Below are positions 1 through 7,597 of a DNA stretch of 41,530 bases, piece after piece. The stretch comes from an uncultured Lachnospiraceae bacterium (GTDB lineage Bacteria; Bacillota; Clostridia; Lachnospirales; Lachnospiraceae), in the NCBI GenBank assembly GCA_937950565.1, contig CALFCS010000142.1, positions 1 to 41,530 of the forward strand, written 5' to 3'. Position 1 is the first letter of the stretch, and each line of letters starts with the position of its first letter. Position numbers and translations under genes: made by a program. Under the pieces are notes generated by a model. That model was not told the DNA's origin, searched no databases, and worked only from the letters and a program-made list of their open reading frames with translations.

Positions 1-1643
1 CGTCCGGAACGTCCACGGAGCTGATTATCAATACGTCTGGACTCATGTCTCTCTGTACCGATAATCTTAAGTCCGCCTGCTGCCCTTGCCTCTTCATCAA
101 GCTTAATATCTGTACCACGCCCGGCCATGTTGGTCGCAATCGTAACGGCATCATGGATACCTGCCTCTGCTACAATTTCAGCCTCCATCTCATGGAACTT
201 CGCATTCAGGACGTTATGTTTAATTCCCCTTCTCTTCAGCATACCACTAAGAAGCTCGGAAGTCTCAATCGTAATCGTACCTACAAGAACCGGCTGATGC
301 TTCGCGTGTGCTACTTCAATTTCATCGCACACTGCTTTGAATTTCTCTTTCTTTGTTTTATAAACGACATCATCCAGGTCTTTTCTGATGACCGGCTTAT
401 TCGTAGGAATCTCTATAACATCCATTCCGTAAATCTCACGGAACTCCTTTTCCTCAGTAAGCGCGGTACCTGTCATACCTGCCTTTTTATCAAATTTATT
501 AAACAAATTCTGGAACGTAATCGTCGCCAGCGTTTTGCTTTCTCTCTTTACCTTTACATGCTCTTTTGCCTCAATTGCCTGATGCAGGCCGTCTGAATAA
601 GGCCGTCCCGGGATAATACGTCCGGTGAATTCATCTACGATCAGCACTTCGTCGTCCTTGACAACATAATTCTGATCCCGGAACATCAGGTTGTGCGCAC
701 GCAGGGCCAGAATAATATTATGCTGGATTTCCAGATTCTCTGCATCCGCAAGATTCTCAATATGGAAGAACTTTTCAACCTTCCTCACACCATCCTCGGT
801 AAGATTGATTGTCTTCTCCTTCTCACTTACAATAAAGTCTCCGGTCTCCTCAATATCCTCTCCCAGAATTGCATTCATCTTGGTAAATTCGCCGCTTGCC
901 TCACCACGCTCCATCTGACGCGCAAGGATATCGCATGCCTCATAAAGCTTTGTGGATTTCCCACTCTGGCCGGATATAATAAGCGGTGTTCTCGCCTCAT
1001 CGATCAGGACCGAATCCACCTCATCGATAATGGCATATTTCAGACCTCTCTGTACAAGCCTTTCTTTATAAATAACCATATTATCTCTCAGGTAATCGAA
1101 TCCCAGTTCATTGTTCGTTACATATGTGATGTCACAATTATATGCTTCCCGTCTCTCGTCATTATCCATGCTGTTTAACACGACGCCGACCGTAAGTCCC
1201 AGAAATTCATGAATCTGTCCCATCCATTCCGCATCACGTTTTGCCAGATAATCATTGACTGTTACGATATGGACACCTTCTCCGGTAAGTCCATTCAAAT
1301 AAGCCGGCAGTGTAGATACAAGAGTCTTTCCTTCACCGGTTCTCATTTCTGCGATACGCCCCTGGTGAAGAATAATACCTCCAATCAATTGCACACGGTA
1401 ATGCCGCATGCCAAGTACACGGCTGGCCGCTTCTCTTACTACCGCAAATGCCTCCGGTAAAAGATCATCCAGAGTCTCTCCTTCTTTTAATCTGGCTCTG
1501 AACTCCCTTGTTTTATTTTTCAGTTCACTGTCGGAAAGCTTCTGCATCTCCGGTTCCAGAGCTTCTATGGCATCCGCAATCGGATAAATACGTTTTAATT
1601 CGTTTTCACTATGTGTTCCAAATATTTTCTGTAATAAACCCAT
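1..1643 (-). CDS. secA: Protein translocase ATPase SecA, N-terminal 547 residues (3' end outside window)
   Basis: SecA is the motor ATPase that pushes unfolded preproteins through the SecYEG channel at the cytoplasmic membrane. The gene enters on the minus strand and is cut by the window's left edge, so only the first 547 codons are present. Visible are the start MGLLQKIFG, the Walker A motif RTGEGKT at residues 101-107, a DEVD Walker B, the preprotein cross-linking region, and the second nucleotide-binding fold with TNMAGRGTD and QLRGRSG just before the edge. The ATG at 1641-1643 is preceded by AAGGAG at good spacing. A sigma-A-like promoter lies about 40 bp upstream. No frameshift is seen, and the truncation is only a window effect. 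Identity is secure. Whether it is the sole secA copy cannot be judged here. Confidence 0.97.
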   Translation of the reverse strand, partial: MGLLQKIFGTHSENELKRIYPIADAIEALEPEMQKLSDSELKNKTREFRARLKEGETLDDLLPEAFAVVREAASRVLGMRHYRVQLIGGIILHQGRIAEMRTGEGKTLVSTLPAYLNGLTGEGVHIVTVNDYLAKRDAEWMGQIHEFLGLTVGVVLNSMDNDERREAYNCDITYVTNNELGFDYLRDNMVIYKERLVQRGLKYAIIDEVDSVLIDEARTPLIISGQSGKSTKLYEACDILARQMERGEASGEFTKMNAILGEDIEETGDFIVSEKEKTINLTEDGVRKVEKFFHIENLADAENLEIQHNIILALRAHNLMFRDQNYVVKDDEVLIVDEFTGRIIPGRPYSDGLHQAIEAKEHVKVKRESKTLATITFQNLFNKFDKKAGMTGTALTEEKEFREIYGMDVIEIPTNKPVIRKDLDDVVYKTKKEKFKAVCDEIEVAHAKHQPVLVGTITIETSELLSGMLKRRGIKHNVLNAKFHEMEAEIVAEAGIHDAVTIATNMAGRGTDIKLDEEARAAGGLKIIGTERHESRRIDNQLRGRSG

Positions 1644-1684
1644 GTTGATAAGATACTCCTTACTCGTAAATTTACTCAATCTTC

Positions 1685-1713
1685 ATTCTAACACTATCAC
1701 TCCGTCAATTCAA
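1685..1713 (-). promoter_or_regulatory. Candidate sigma-A promoter of secA
   Basis: On the minus strand TTGAAT (1708-1713) and TAGAAT (1685-1690) are separated by 17 bp. They match the consensus hexamers at 4/6 and 5/6 and lie a short distance upstream of the secA ribosome site. This is a sequence match only. Confidence 0.5.
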
Positions 1714-1751
1714 CAAATTTATAAACTGTTAATGAAGTGTTTGCAAAGTGT

Positions 1752-2522
1752 TCACATTATGTTCTTCACTTTCTCATAGGCAAGTTTACCTCCAAAAAGG
1801 TCCAGCGCGCTCCCTATCGTAAAGTCTATTTTTCCTCCGGTAACCTTCCGGAAATTCTCGATATCTTCATATGTGCCGATTCCTCCGGCGTACGTGACCG
1901 GGCATCCTTCAAAGCTTCCCAGAAGCTTTGCAAGCGCCTCGTCAATCCCTGATGATTTTCCCTCCACATCTACGCCATGTACCAGAAATTCATCACAATA
2001 GTCCGCAATTTCTTCTAATACCTGTACACTCAATTTCACATTGGTAAAATTCTGCCAGCGGTCCGTAACAATATAATAGTCCTCTCCCTTTTTCCGGCAG
2101 CTCAAGTCTATCACAATATGCTTCTTACCCACTGACTTTTTCAAAGCCTCCATATTCTCCCAGCGTATCTGCCCGCCTGCGAACACATAAGACGTCACGA
2201 TTACATGGCTTGCTCCCGCATCCAGGTACTCTTGTGCATTCTCCGCCGTAATTCCGCCGCCTGCCTGCAGTCCCTTCGGATAGGCATGAAGCGCCCGGAG
2301 CGCCTGCTCCTTCGTCTTATCAAAATACCCAGAGGACGCCGGATTAAGCAAGATGACATGTCCGCCTGTGAGTCCGTCCCTTCTATATAAATCCGCATAA
2401 TATTCCGCTCCGTGAGACGCCGCAAAATTCTCCTTTGCAAAGTCTCCTCTGTCTGCAAGACTTCCGCCCACAATCTGTTTTACCTGTCCGTTATGTATAT
2501 CAATACATGGTCTGAATCGCAT
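1752..2522 (-). CDS. hisA: Eukaryotic-type ProFAR isomerase (HisA), histidine biosynthesis
   Basis: The 256-residue protein starts MRFRPCIDIHNGQVKQ, with the catalytic-type Asp at residue 8. It carries the GGG and AGGIGTYEDIE phosphate-binding segments of the HisA/HisF TIM barrel. The wording, including YRRDGLTGGHVILLNP and LQAGGGI, follows the eukaryotic HIS6-like branch of HisA rather than the usual bacterial one. It should catalyse the Amadori isomerisation of ProFAR to PRFAR, the fourth step of histidine synthesis, in the cytosol. The start has GGAGGTGG seven or so bases upstream. No other his gene is in the window, so it is separated from any his operon. Family identity is confident. Assignment to the eukaryotic-type branch is from remembered family features, not from an alignment. 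Confidence 0.88.
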   Translation of the reverse strand: MRFRPCIDIHNGQVKQIVGGSLADRGDFAKENFAASHGAEYYADLYRRDGLTGGHVILLNPASSGYFDKTKEQALRALHAYPKGLQAGGGITAENAQEYLDAGASHVIVTSYVFAGGQIRWENMEALKKSVGKKHIVIDLSCRKKGEDYYIVTDRWQNFTNVKLSVQVLEEIADYCDEFLVHGVDVEGKSSGIDEALAKLLGSFEGCPVTYAGGIGTYEDIENFRKVTGGKIDFTIGSALDLFGGKLAYEKVKNIM

Positions 2523-2540
2523 AAGTCCACCTCCCCATCC

Positions 2541-2569
2541 ATCTTAGCATATCTTTTCACTTATGAAAA
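2541..2569 (-). promoter_or_regulatory. Candidate promoter of hisA
   Basis: On the minus strand TTTTCA (2564-2569) and TAAGAT (2541-2546) are 17 bp apart, each a 4/6 match. The -35 overlaps the U-tract of the terminator that ends the upstream lipoprotein gene. It is also half of a 7-bp inverted repeat, CTTTTCA/TGAAAAG (2553-2570). The call is weak. Confidence 0.35.
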
Positions 2570-2593
2570 GAGCGCGCCATACTGGCACGCCCT
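2560..2593 (-). terminator. Rho-independent terminator of the small lipoprotein gene
   Basis: A 10-bp stem with two G-U pairs lies at 2584-2593 and 2569-2578 with a 5-nt loop. It is followed in the minus direction by a TTTTC tract, immediately after the lipoprotein stop codon. Confidence 0.7.
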
Positions 2594-2597
2594 ATAA

Positions 2598-2945
2598 CTA
2601 TTGTTTATTTGTATCATTTACACTGTTATCCCGGTCATTATTCCCCTTCATGCTGTCACCAATGTCCTCGGCACCATCTTTCATATCCTCTCCGATTTCA
2701 TCCACGACTCCTTCTGCATTCCCGGTATCTTTGTCATCTGTCACATCGTTGGTATCTCCGTCTTCCATTCCATCAGACACATCATTGGTATCTTTTGTGT
2801 CCAGATTATTCTTTTCATCATCATCCATTACTGAATTTTCTTTTGAGACGTTATCCTTTGCGTCGTTATTGCTTCCACAGGCGGTAACACTTAACATTGC
2901 TCCCAGACACAGAAGCATTACCAATAATTTTTTAAACTTTTTCAT
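2598..2945 (-). CDS. Small, highly acidic lipoprotein of unknown function
   Basis: The 115-residue protein has a textbook lipoprotein signal: MKKFKKLL, a hydrophobic stretch, then the lipobox VTAC with the lipidated Cys at residue 23. The mature part is almost entirely Asp, Asn, Glu, Lys, Ser and Thr, with repeated short DVSD/TNDVTDD-type segments. It has no recognisable fold and is probably disordered on the outer face of the membrane. It lies 113 bp after fbp on the same strand, has its own terminator, and has an inverted repeat in its leader that looks like an operator. Coding status is supported by the intact signal peptide, a GAAAGGAAG ribosome site and a terminator. I do not recognise the family and assign no function. 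Confidence 0.8.
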   Translation of the reverse strand: MKKFKKLLVMLLCLGAMLSVTACGSNNDAKDNVSKENSVMDDDEKNNLDTKDTNDVSDGMEDGDTNDVTDDKDTGNAEGVVDEIGEDMKDGAEDIGDSMKGNNDRDNSVNDTNKQ

Positions 2946-2979
2946 GTTTCAATCTTCCTTTCATGTATATTAATCTATT

Positions 2980-3001
2980 TATCAAGTAGTTCTACTTGTT
3001 A
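2980..3001. repeat. Operator-like inverted repeat upstream of the acidic lipoprotein
   Basis: CAAGTAG (2983-2989) and CTACTTG (2992-2998) form a perfect 7-bp inverted repeat with a 2-nt centre. Extending it outward gives 10 of 11 matching pairs (TTAWCAAGTAG arms). It is too tight and too U-poor on its flanks to be a terminator, and its symmetry suits a dimeric repressor or activator. The regulator is unknown. Confidence 0.5.
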
Positions 3002-3057
3002 ACAGTAATATTTGCAAAACATGAAAATATATACATATCGGAAGTTGGAACTTTTTT

Positions 3058-5010
3058 CTATAATTTTTCGGCAATACGTCCGCTTCTGTACGCAGCGAGA
3101 AGCATTTTCAAATCTTCAATCTGCTCTTTCAAGTCTTTTCCAATGTCCGTATCTCCAACCAGTGTCCGTTCAATCGCGCGCTGGACCATAATACTTTCTG
3201 AATGAATGTCTGTCTCCTTTTCAATCGCCGCCTCCGTCGATTCAAATGGTTCATGCGCCGCCAGAAACATTCCATGCGAATTATAAATAAGCGTATATCC
3301 TGCAATTCCCGTTTCCTTCTGGTATGCTTTCGAGAATCCACCGTCAATGACAAGCACCTTTCCTCCACATTTAATTGGCTTCTCTCCATTTTTTAATTTT
3401 ACCGGCACATGGCCGTTAATAATATGGCTGCCCTCCGGATTCAGTCCGAATTCTTCCAGAATACTGTCTGCAATCTGCGGCTCCTCCAGAAGTGTATAAT
3501 ATGGATTTTTCACTTCTGTATGCATCTCCTCCTCAGCAATAAAATGTCTTTCAAAAGTAGCCATTTTATCTTTTCCAAAGAGCGGAGAATTCTCGCTCAG
3601 CCAGATATACCACATCATGTCCTTTCCCCGTTCCTTTTCTTCGCTCTCCAGTGCATAAAATCCTTTTCTCACATAGCTTTCCAGCACCTCATAAAGCGCC
3701 TTTCCTTTATAAGGCTGACCATAAATCTGCACGGATTTCAGGCTTCCGTCGGCATTGAGCGGCACACAGCCATGATACAGGAGATTGCCGTTATAGACCT
3801 TGTAAAGTCCTCCTTTGTTCAGAAGAAATTTCATATGCATCTGAAGCTTCTCACAATTTGTAAATGCTTTTGTAAGACGCTCCATAACGTCTTCCTCAGC
3901 CGCAGTCAATTCATATGGATTCTCCGGGTCAATGGTCGGGAAATTTTTATCTTTCAGCTCATAGACATTCCCGTCAATCTCAATAACTCCCTTTTTATAA
4001 TCGATCAGGTGCAGAAGATTTCTATGATCCAGCTCGAAGCCCGGATTCTTTTTTATAATCTGTCCCTCCACCTTGAATTGTATAATCGTTATCGCCTTAT
4101 ACATCAGCATATCCAGATGAATCTCATCCTGGTCGTGAGTCGTGTTTCCCTTTAATTTAAAACACTCACAAGGATCATCACCATAAGTATCCATGGCAAA
4201 TGCAGCAAGCGGGAGCAGATTGATTCCATATCCATCTTCCAGAATATCGAGATTCCCATAGCTTGCGCTGATCCGGATTGCATTCGCAATGCATCCCTGC
4301 TGCCCCGCAGCGGCCCCCATCCACAGTACATCATGATTTCCCCACTGAATATCGACCGAGTGGTAACGCATCAGCTTGTCCATAATAATATGCGGACCCG
4401 GCCCACGGTCATAGATATCTCCTACGATATGCAGATGATCAACCGCAAGTCTCTGAATCAGTTCGCAAAGCGCCGTAATGAATTCTTCCGCCCGGCTGAT
4501 ACTGATAATCGTGTTGACAATGGAATTATAATACGATTCCTTATCGGATACCTCCGCCTTTTCCGTGATCAGTTCTTCAATTACGTAGGCAAATTCTTCG
4601 GGTAATGCTTTTCTTACCTTCGACCGGGTATATTTACTTGCCGCGCACTTGCACACCTCAATCAAACGGTACAACGTAATCTTGTACCAGTCGTTCATGT
4701 TATCTTCTGTTTTCTTAATCCGTTCCATCTTCTCTTTCGGATAATAAATAAGAGTAGCAAGGGCACGCTTATCCCTGCTACTCATAGTATTCCCAAAAAC
4801 ATCATCAACTTTTCGGCGCACTGCCCCTGAACCATTCTTAAGCACATGGGAAAAAGCCTCATATTCCCCATGAATATCTGTAAGATAATGTTCGGTCCCT
4901 TTCGGCAGATTCAAAATTGACTGCATGTTAATAATTTCTGTTGATGCTTTTGCAATGGTCGGATAAAGCTCAGAAAGTCTTTCTAAATAACGTGCTTCTA
5001 ATTCTTTCAT
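3058..5010 (-). CDS. fbp: Fructose-1,6-bisphosphatase, class III
   Basis: Class III Fbp hydrolyses fructose-1,6-bisphosphate to fructose-6-phosphate in gluconeogenesis. At 650 residues the protein has the usual size of this Bacillota-type enzyme. It is unrelated to class I/II enzymes and carries a metallophosphatase core: DIHGE at 45-49, GDIYDRG at 197-203 and GNHD at 224-227 supply metal ligands. A later NGHVPVKLKNGE segment supplies another histidine. The ATG follows TTAGGAGGAG with ideal spacing. The gene begins only 21 bp after the dapB stop with no terminator between, so dapA-dapB-fbp probably share a transcript. That is an unusual pairing of lysine/DAP synthesis with gluconeogenesis. 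Manganese dependence and PEP rescue from AMP inhibition are known for the family, not visible here. Confidence 0.96.
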   Translation of the reverse strand: MKELEARYLERLSELYPTIAKASTEIINMQSILNLPKGTEHYLTDIHGEYEAFSHVLKNGSGAVRRKVDDVFGNTMSSRDKRALATLIYYPKEKMERIKKTEDNMNDWYKITLYRLIEVCKCAASKYTRSKVRKALPEEFAYVIEELITEKAEVSDKESYYNSIVNTIISISRAEEFITALCELIQRLAVDHLHIVGDIYDRGPGPHIIMDKLMRYHSVDIQWGNHDVLWMGAAAGQQGCIANAIRISASYGNLDILEDGYGINLLPLAAFAMDTYGDDPCECFKLKGNTTHDQDEIHLDMLMYKAITIIQFKVEGQIIKKNPGFELDHRNLLHLIDYKKGVIEIDGNVYELKDKNFPTIDPENPYELTAAEEDVMERLTKAFTNCEKLQMHMKFLLNKGGLYKVYNGNLLYHGCVPLNADGSLKSVQIYGQPYKGKALYEVLESYVRKGFYALESEEKERGKDMMWYIWLSENSPLFGKDKMATFERHFIAEEEMHTEVKNPYYTLLEEPQIADSILEEFGLNPEGSHIINGHVPVKLKNGEKPIKCGGKVLVIDGGFSKAYQKETGIAGYTLIYNSHGMFLAAHEPFESTEAAIEKETDIHSESIMVQRAIERTLVGDTDIGKDLKEQIEDLKMLLAAYRSGRIAEKL

Positions 5011-5031
5011 AAACTCCTCCTAAAAAATTTT

Positions 5032-5790
5032 TTAAAAATTTATCACATCAGACATATCATAATGTCCGGCCGGCTTCCCTGCCAGAAACTTCGCTGCTTC
5101 TATTGCGCCCTTGCCAAATACCGCCTTGGAATATGCCGTATGTTTAAACTCTATCACCTCATCGGCGCCTGCATAAATCACTTCGTGGTCTCCTACGATC
5201 GTACCTCCGCGCACCGCCGAGATACCAATTTCCTTCCCGTCGCGTTTCTGTCTTGCCTGGCTTCTGTCATATACATAATGATACGTATTATCCATAGATT
5301 CATTTATAGAATCAGCCAGCGCAAGCGCTGTTCCACTTGGTGCATCCAGCTTCAGATTATGATGCTTTTCCACAATCTCAATATCAAACCCTGCCGGAGC
5401 AAGCACCTGAGTTGCTTCTTTTAAAATCCGAAGAAGCAGATTAATGCCCAGCGACATATTCGCAGAGCGCAGAACAGCAGTCTTTTCCGCCGCCTGCTTC
5501 GTCTTTTCAATCTGTTCTTCCGAGAGACCTGTTGTACACAGCACAACCGGCATCTGCTTCTTCTCACAATAATTAAGAAGCTCGTCAATGACGGAAGCAT
5601 TTGAAAAATCAATCACAACATCTGCTTCCACATCACATTTTTCTATCGTTTCAAATACCGGATATGTGTTTTCGATACCAGTGTAAATATCAACCCCGGC
5701 CACAATCTCCAGTTCTTTATCGTCTTTTGCAAGATTGGTAATCATCTGCCCCATCTTTCCGTTGCATCCGTGCATAATCGCCCGTACCAT
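5032..5790 (-). CDS. dapB: 4-hydroxy-tetrahydrodipicolinate reductase
   Basis: DapB reduces the dapA product to tetrahydrodipicolinate using NAD(P)H, the second committed step to diaminopimelate and lysine. The 252-residue protein shows the nucleotide-binding glycines G8, G11 and G14 in HGCNGKMG. It also shows the catalytic segment EKHHNLKLDAPSGTA with its His and Lys, and a C-terminal domain of normal length. The ATG is preceded by GGGAGG at slightly long spacing (about 11 nt). It starts 27 bp after the dapA stop and runs into fbp 21 bp later, so it is the middle gene of a probable three-gene operon. Nothing unusual is seen in the coding sequence. Confidence 0.96.
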   Translation of the reverse strand: MVRAIMHGCNGKMGQMITNLAKDDKELEIVAGVDIYTGIENTYPVFETIEKCDVEADVVIDFSNASVIDELLNYCEKKQMPVVLCTTGLSEEQIEKTKQAAEKTAVLRSANMSLGINLLLRILKEATQVLAPAGFDIEIVEKHHNLKLDAPSGTALALADSINESMDNTYHYVYDRSQARQKRDGKEIGISAVRGGTIVGDHEVIYAGADEVIEFKHTAYSKAVFGKGAIEAAKFLAGKPAGHYDMSDVINF

Positions 5791-5817
5791 ATTCTTCTCT
5801 TCCTCCCTGTCAACCCA

Positions 5818-6708
5818 TTATGCCAGCTGTATTCCAAAATCTTTCATCGCCTGTGCCAAAGCCTCTGTGTGCTCCGGTGTAAGTTCTGTCATCGGCATAC
5901 GAAGCGGTCCGCAGTCAACGCCAATAAGCTGCATCGCCTTCTTAACCGGGATCGGATTCACCTCACAGAATAACTGTTCAATCAAAGGAATGGCTTTGAG
6001 CTGTAATTCTGTGCTTCCTTTTATATCTCCTGCAAAGAACTTCGCACAAATATCATGCGTCTCCTTTGGGGCAACATTTGATAATACGGAAATCACTCCC
6101 TTTGCCCCAAGAGCAAGAAGGGGTACAATCTGATCATCATTTCCGGAATACAAATCAATCTTTCCGTCTGTCAGTGACATGATCTTTGTAATCTGTGATA
6201 TATTCCCGGATGCTTCCTTAATTCCTACAATATTCTCTACATTCTTTACCAGTTCTGCCGCAGTCGCCGGTTCAATATTACATCCGGTCCTGCTTGCGAC
6301 ACTGTACATAATAATCGGAGCTTTGGCTTCCTTTGCAACTGCAGTATAATGTGCGATCAGCCCCGCCTGTGTTGCTTTATTATAATAAGGTGTCACAAGA
6401 AGAAGACCATCTGCACCGTCTTCTACAGCTTCCTTCGACATATCAATCGCTGTTCTTGTACAATTAGAGCCTGTTCCGGCAATAACCGGAAGACGCCCTT
6501 TCGTCCTCTCTATTGCAAACTTCACACATTCCATGTGTTCTTCTTCTGTCATCGTAGCGGATTCTCCTGTTGTTCCGCATATGATAATACTATCGGTTCC
6601 ATTATTACAATGATAATCAATCAATTCATCCAGTCTATCATAATTAATACTTTCATCTTCATTAAACGGTGTGACGATTGCCACCCCGGCTCCTGTAAAA
6701 ATAGCCAT
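5818..6708 (-). CDS. dapA: 4-hydroxy-tetrahydrodipicolinate synthase
   Basis: DapA condenses pyruvate with aspartate semialdehyde, the first step of the DAP/lysine branch. The protein has 296 residues, as usual. Visible are GTTGES at 45-50, LVTPYYNK near 105-111, the catalytic Tyr at 135 in IIMYSVASRTG and the Schiff-base Lys at 164 in VGIKEASGN. The frame is open seven codons upstream, but the ATG at 6706-6708 was chosen because AGGAGG lies six bases before it and the longer protein would have AGGAGG inside its coding sequence. A strong sigma-A promoter lies just upstream. The 94-bp gap to the upstream gene is too short for a lysine riboswitch and none is seen. First gene of dapA-dapB-fbp. 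Confidence 0.97.
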   Translation of the reverse strand: MAIFTGAGVAIVTPFNEDESINYDRLDELIDYHCNNGTDSIIICGTTGESATMTEEEHMECVKFAIERTKGRLPVIAGTGSNCTRTAIDMSKEAVEDGADGLLLVTPYYNKATQAGLIAHYTAVAKEAKAPIIMYSVASRTGCNIEPATAAELVKNVENIVGIKEASGNISQITKIMSLTDGKIDLYSGNDDQIVPLLALGAKGVISVLSNVAPKETHDICAKFFAGDIKGSTELQLKAIPLIEQLFCEVNPIPVKKAMQLIGVDCGPLRMPMTELTPEHTEALAQAMKDFGIQLA

Positions 6709-6744
6709 AATCATCCTCCTGACTTTCAATTTATATTAAAGAAA

Positions 6745-6773
6745 AGTTTAACATTAATGAGGTATGATGTCAA
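6745..6773 (-). promoter_or_regulatory. Sigma-A promoter of dapA
   Basis: The minus strand has a consensus TTGACA (6768-6773), a 17-bp spacer and TAAACT (6745-6750). It ends about 30 bp before the dapA ribosome site, so the leader would be very short. Confidence 0.75.
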
Positions 6774-6802
6774 TGAAAGTCTCACCGATGTTTTACAGGT
6801 AT

Positions 6803-7432
6803 TTAATCGCCCATACATTCCAGCTTACTTACAGAAACCTCATAAGCCGTCCGTTCCTGTGTCTCGTTTTCCGTCAGCTTCTTAATATATTTTCTGCTCT
6901 GAATCCTTCCATATATCTGTACATGCTCACCCACTTCGAATTCGGATGCGTATCTTGCATTTCTTCCCCAGCATATACATGGTATGTAATCCGATTTTCC
7001 ATAAGGCCTGTTCACCGCCAGCAGAAGATCTGCAATCTCCCGTCCCAACGGAGTCTTCCGGTATATCGGCAGTTTACAAATATACCCATCCAGAAAAATG
7101 CTGTTTGTTTTCGCTCCATCCATCTCCTCACAGGTAAATACAGCCTCCCTGGCAAACACTGATAACACAAGCCTGTTTTTCTGCTCCTCATGCCGGTTAT
7201 AAGAGCGGAACTGCCCATTTACCACAATAAATTCCCCTGTGTAGTCCTGCGACACGTCAATCAGGCGTTCCGACACCATAACCGGAATCCTGTCCTCGGA
7301 ATTACTTAAGCGCCTGACACTTACCTCCATCATGTAAAAGCCTTCCCCGAACACTTCATGGCTAAAAGTAAATCCGGACACAACTTCCCCCATAATTGTT
7401 ACCTGGTTGTTTTCAATAATCTTATCTGACAT
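6803..7432 (-). CDS. SSB-like protein with two OB folds
   Basis: A 209-residue protein. The C-terminal half (SIFLDGYICKLPIYRKTPLGREIADLL, then the CICWGRNARYA region and VQIYGRIQSRKY) matches the single-stranded-DNA-binding SSB/PriB core. The N-terminal half (VTIMGEVVSGFTFSHEVFGEGFYMMEV) looks like a second, diverged OB fold. It lacks the flexible acidic C-terminal tip by which housekeeping SSB recruits partners, ending instead in SVSKLECMGD. It is therefore probably a paralogue with a specialised role rather than the replication SSB. The start was set at the ATG at 7430-7432, preceded by AAGGAG. The frame is open 14 codons further, but a candidate -10 sits so close to that point that transcription would start about there. 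It is probably monocistronic, read away from typA. Confidence 0.75.
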   Translation of the reverse strand: MSDKIIENNQVTIMGEVVSGFTFSHEVFGEGFYMMEVSVRRLSNSEDRIPVMVSERLIDVSQDYTGEFIVVNGQFRSYNRHEEQKNRLVLSVFAREAVFTCEEMDGAKTNSIFLDGYICKLPIYRKTPLGREIADLLLAVNRPYGKSDYIPCICWGRNARYASEFEVGEHVQIYGRIQSRKYIKKLTENETQERTAYEVSVSKLECMGD

Positions 7433-7481
7433 AATTTTACATTCTCCTTCCTCTGAATCGTATTTCATGGTCATTAATCAG

Positions 7482-7510
7482 TTTATGAACCATTCCCGTT
7501 TTTTAGAACA
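7482..7510 (-). promoter_or_regulatory. Candidate promoter of the SSB-like gene
   Basis: On the minus strand TTGTTC near 7506-7511 and CATAAA (7482-7487) are about 18 bp apart. The match is weak. It supports the downstream start at 7432. Confidence 0.3.
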
Positions 7511-7523
7511 ATTTTTTTAAATC

Positions 7524-7551
7524 TTGTAAATTTTGCAAAATGTGATAAACT
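7524..7551 (+). promoter_or_regulatory. Candidate promoter of typA
   Basis: TTGTAA (7524-7529), a 16-bp spacer and TAAACT (7546-7551) lie about 45 bp before the typA start codon. It overlaps, in opposite orientation, the region driving the divergent SSB-like gene. Confidence 0.4.
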
Positions 7552-7597
7552 AATAAAGTTGTATGCATTAAATAGGAAAAAGAAAGGATTGATCTAC

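Noticed and set aside
45..596. Plus-strand long frame at the window start
   Set aside because: It is the antisense shadow of secA; the minus frame gives an unbroken, fully recognisable SecA.
6709..6802. Possible lysine riboswitch upstream of dapA
   Set aside because: The gap is only 94 bp, it contains the promoter, and no lysine-riboswitch core is seen.
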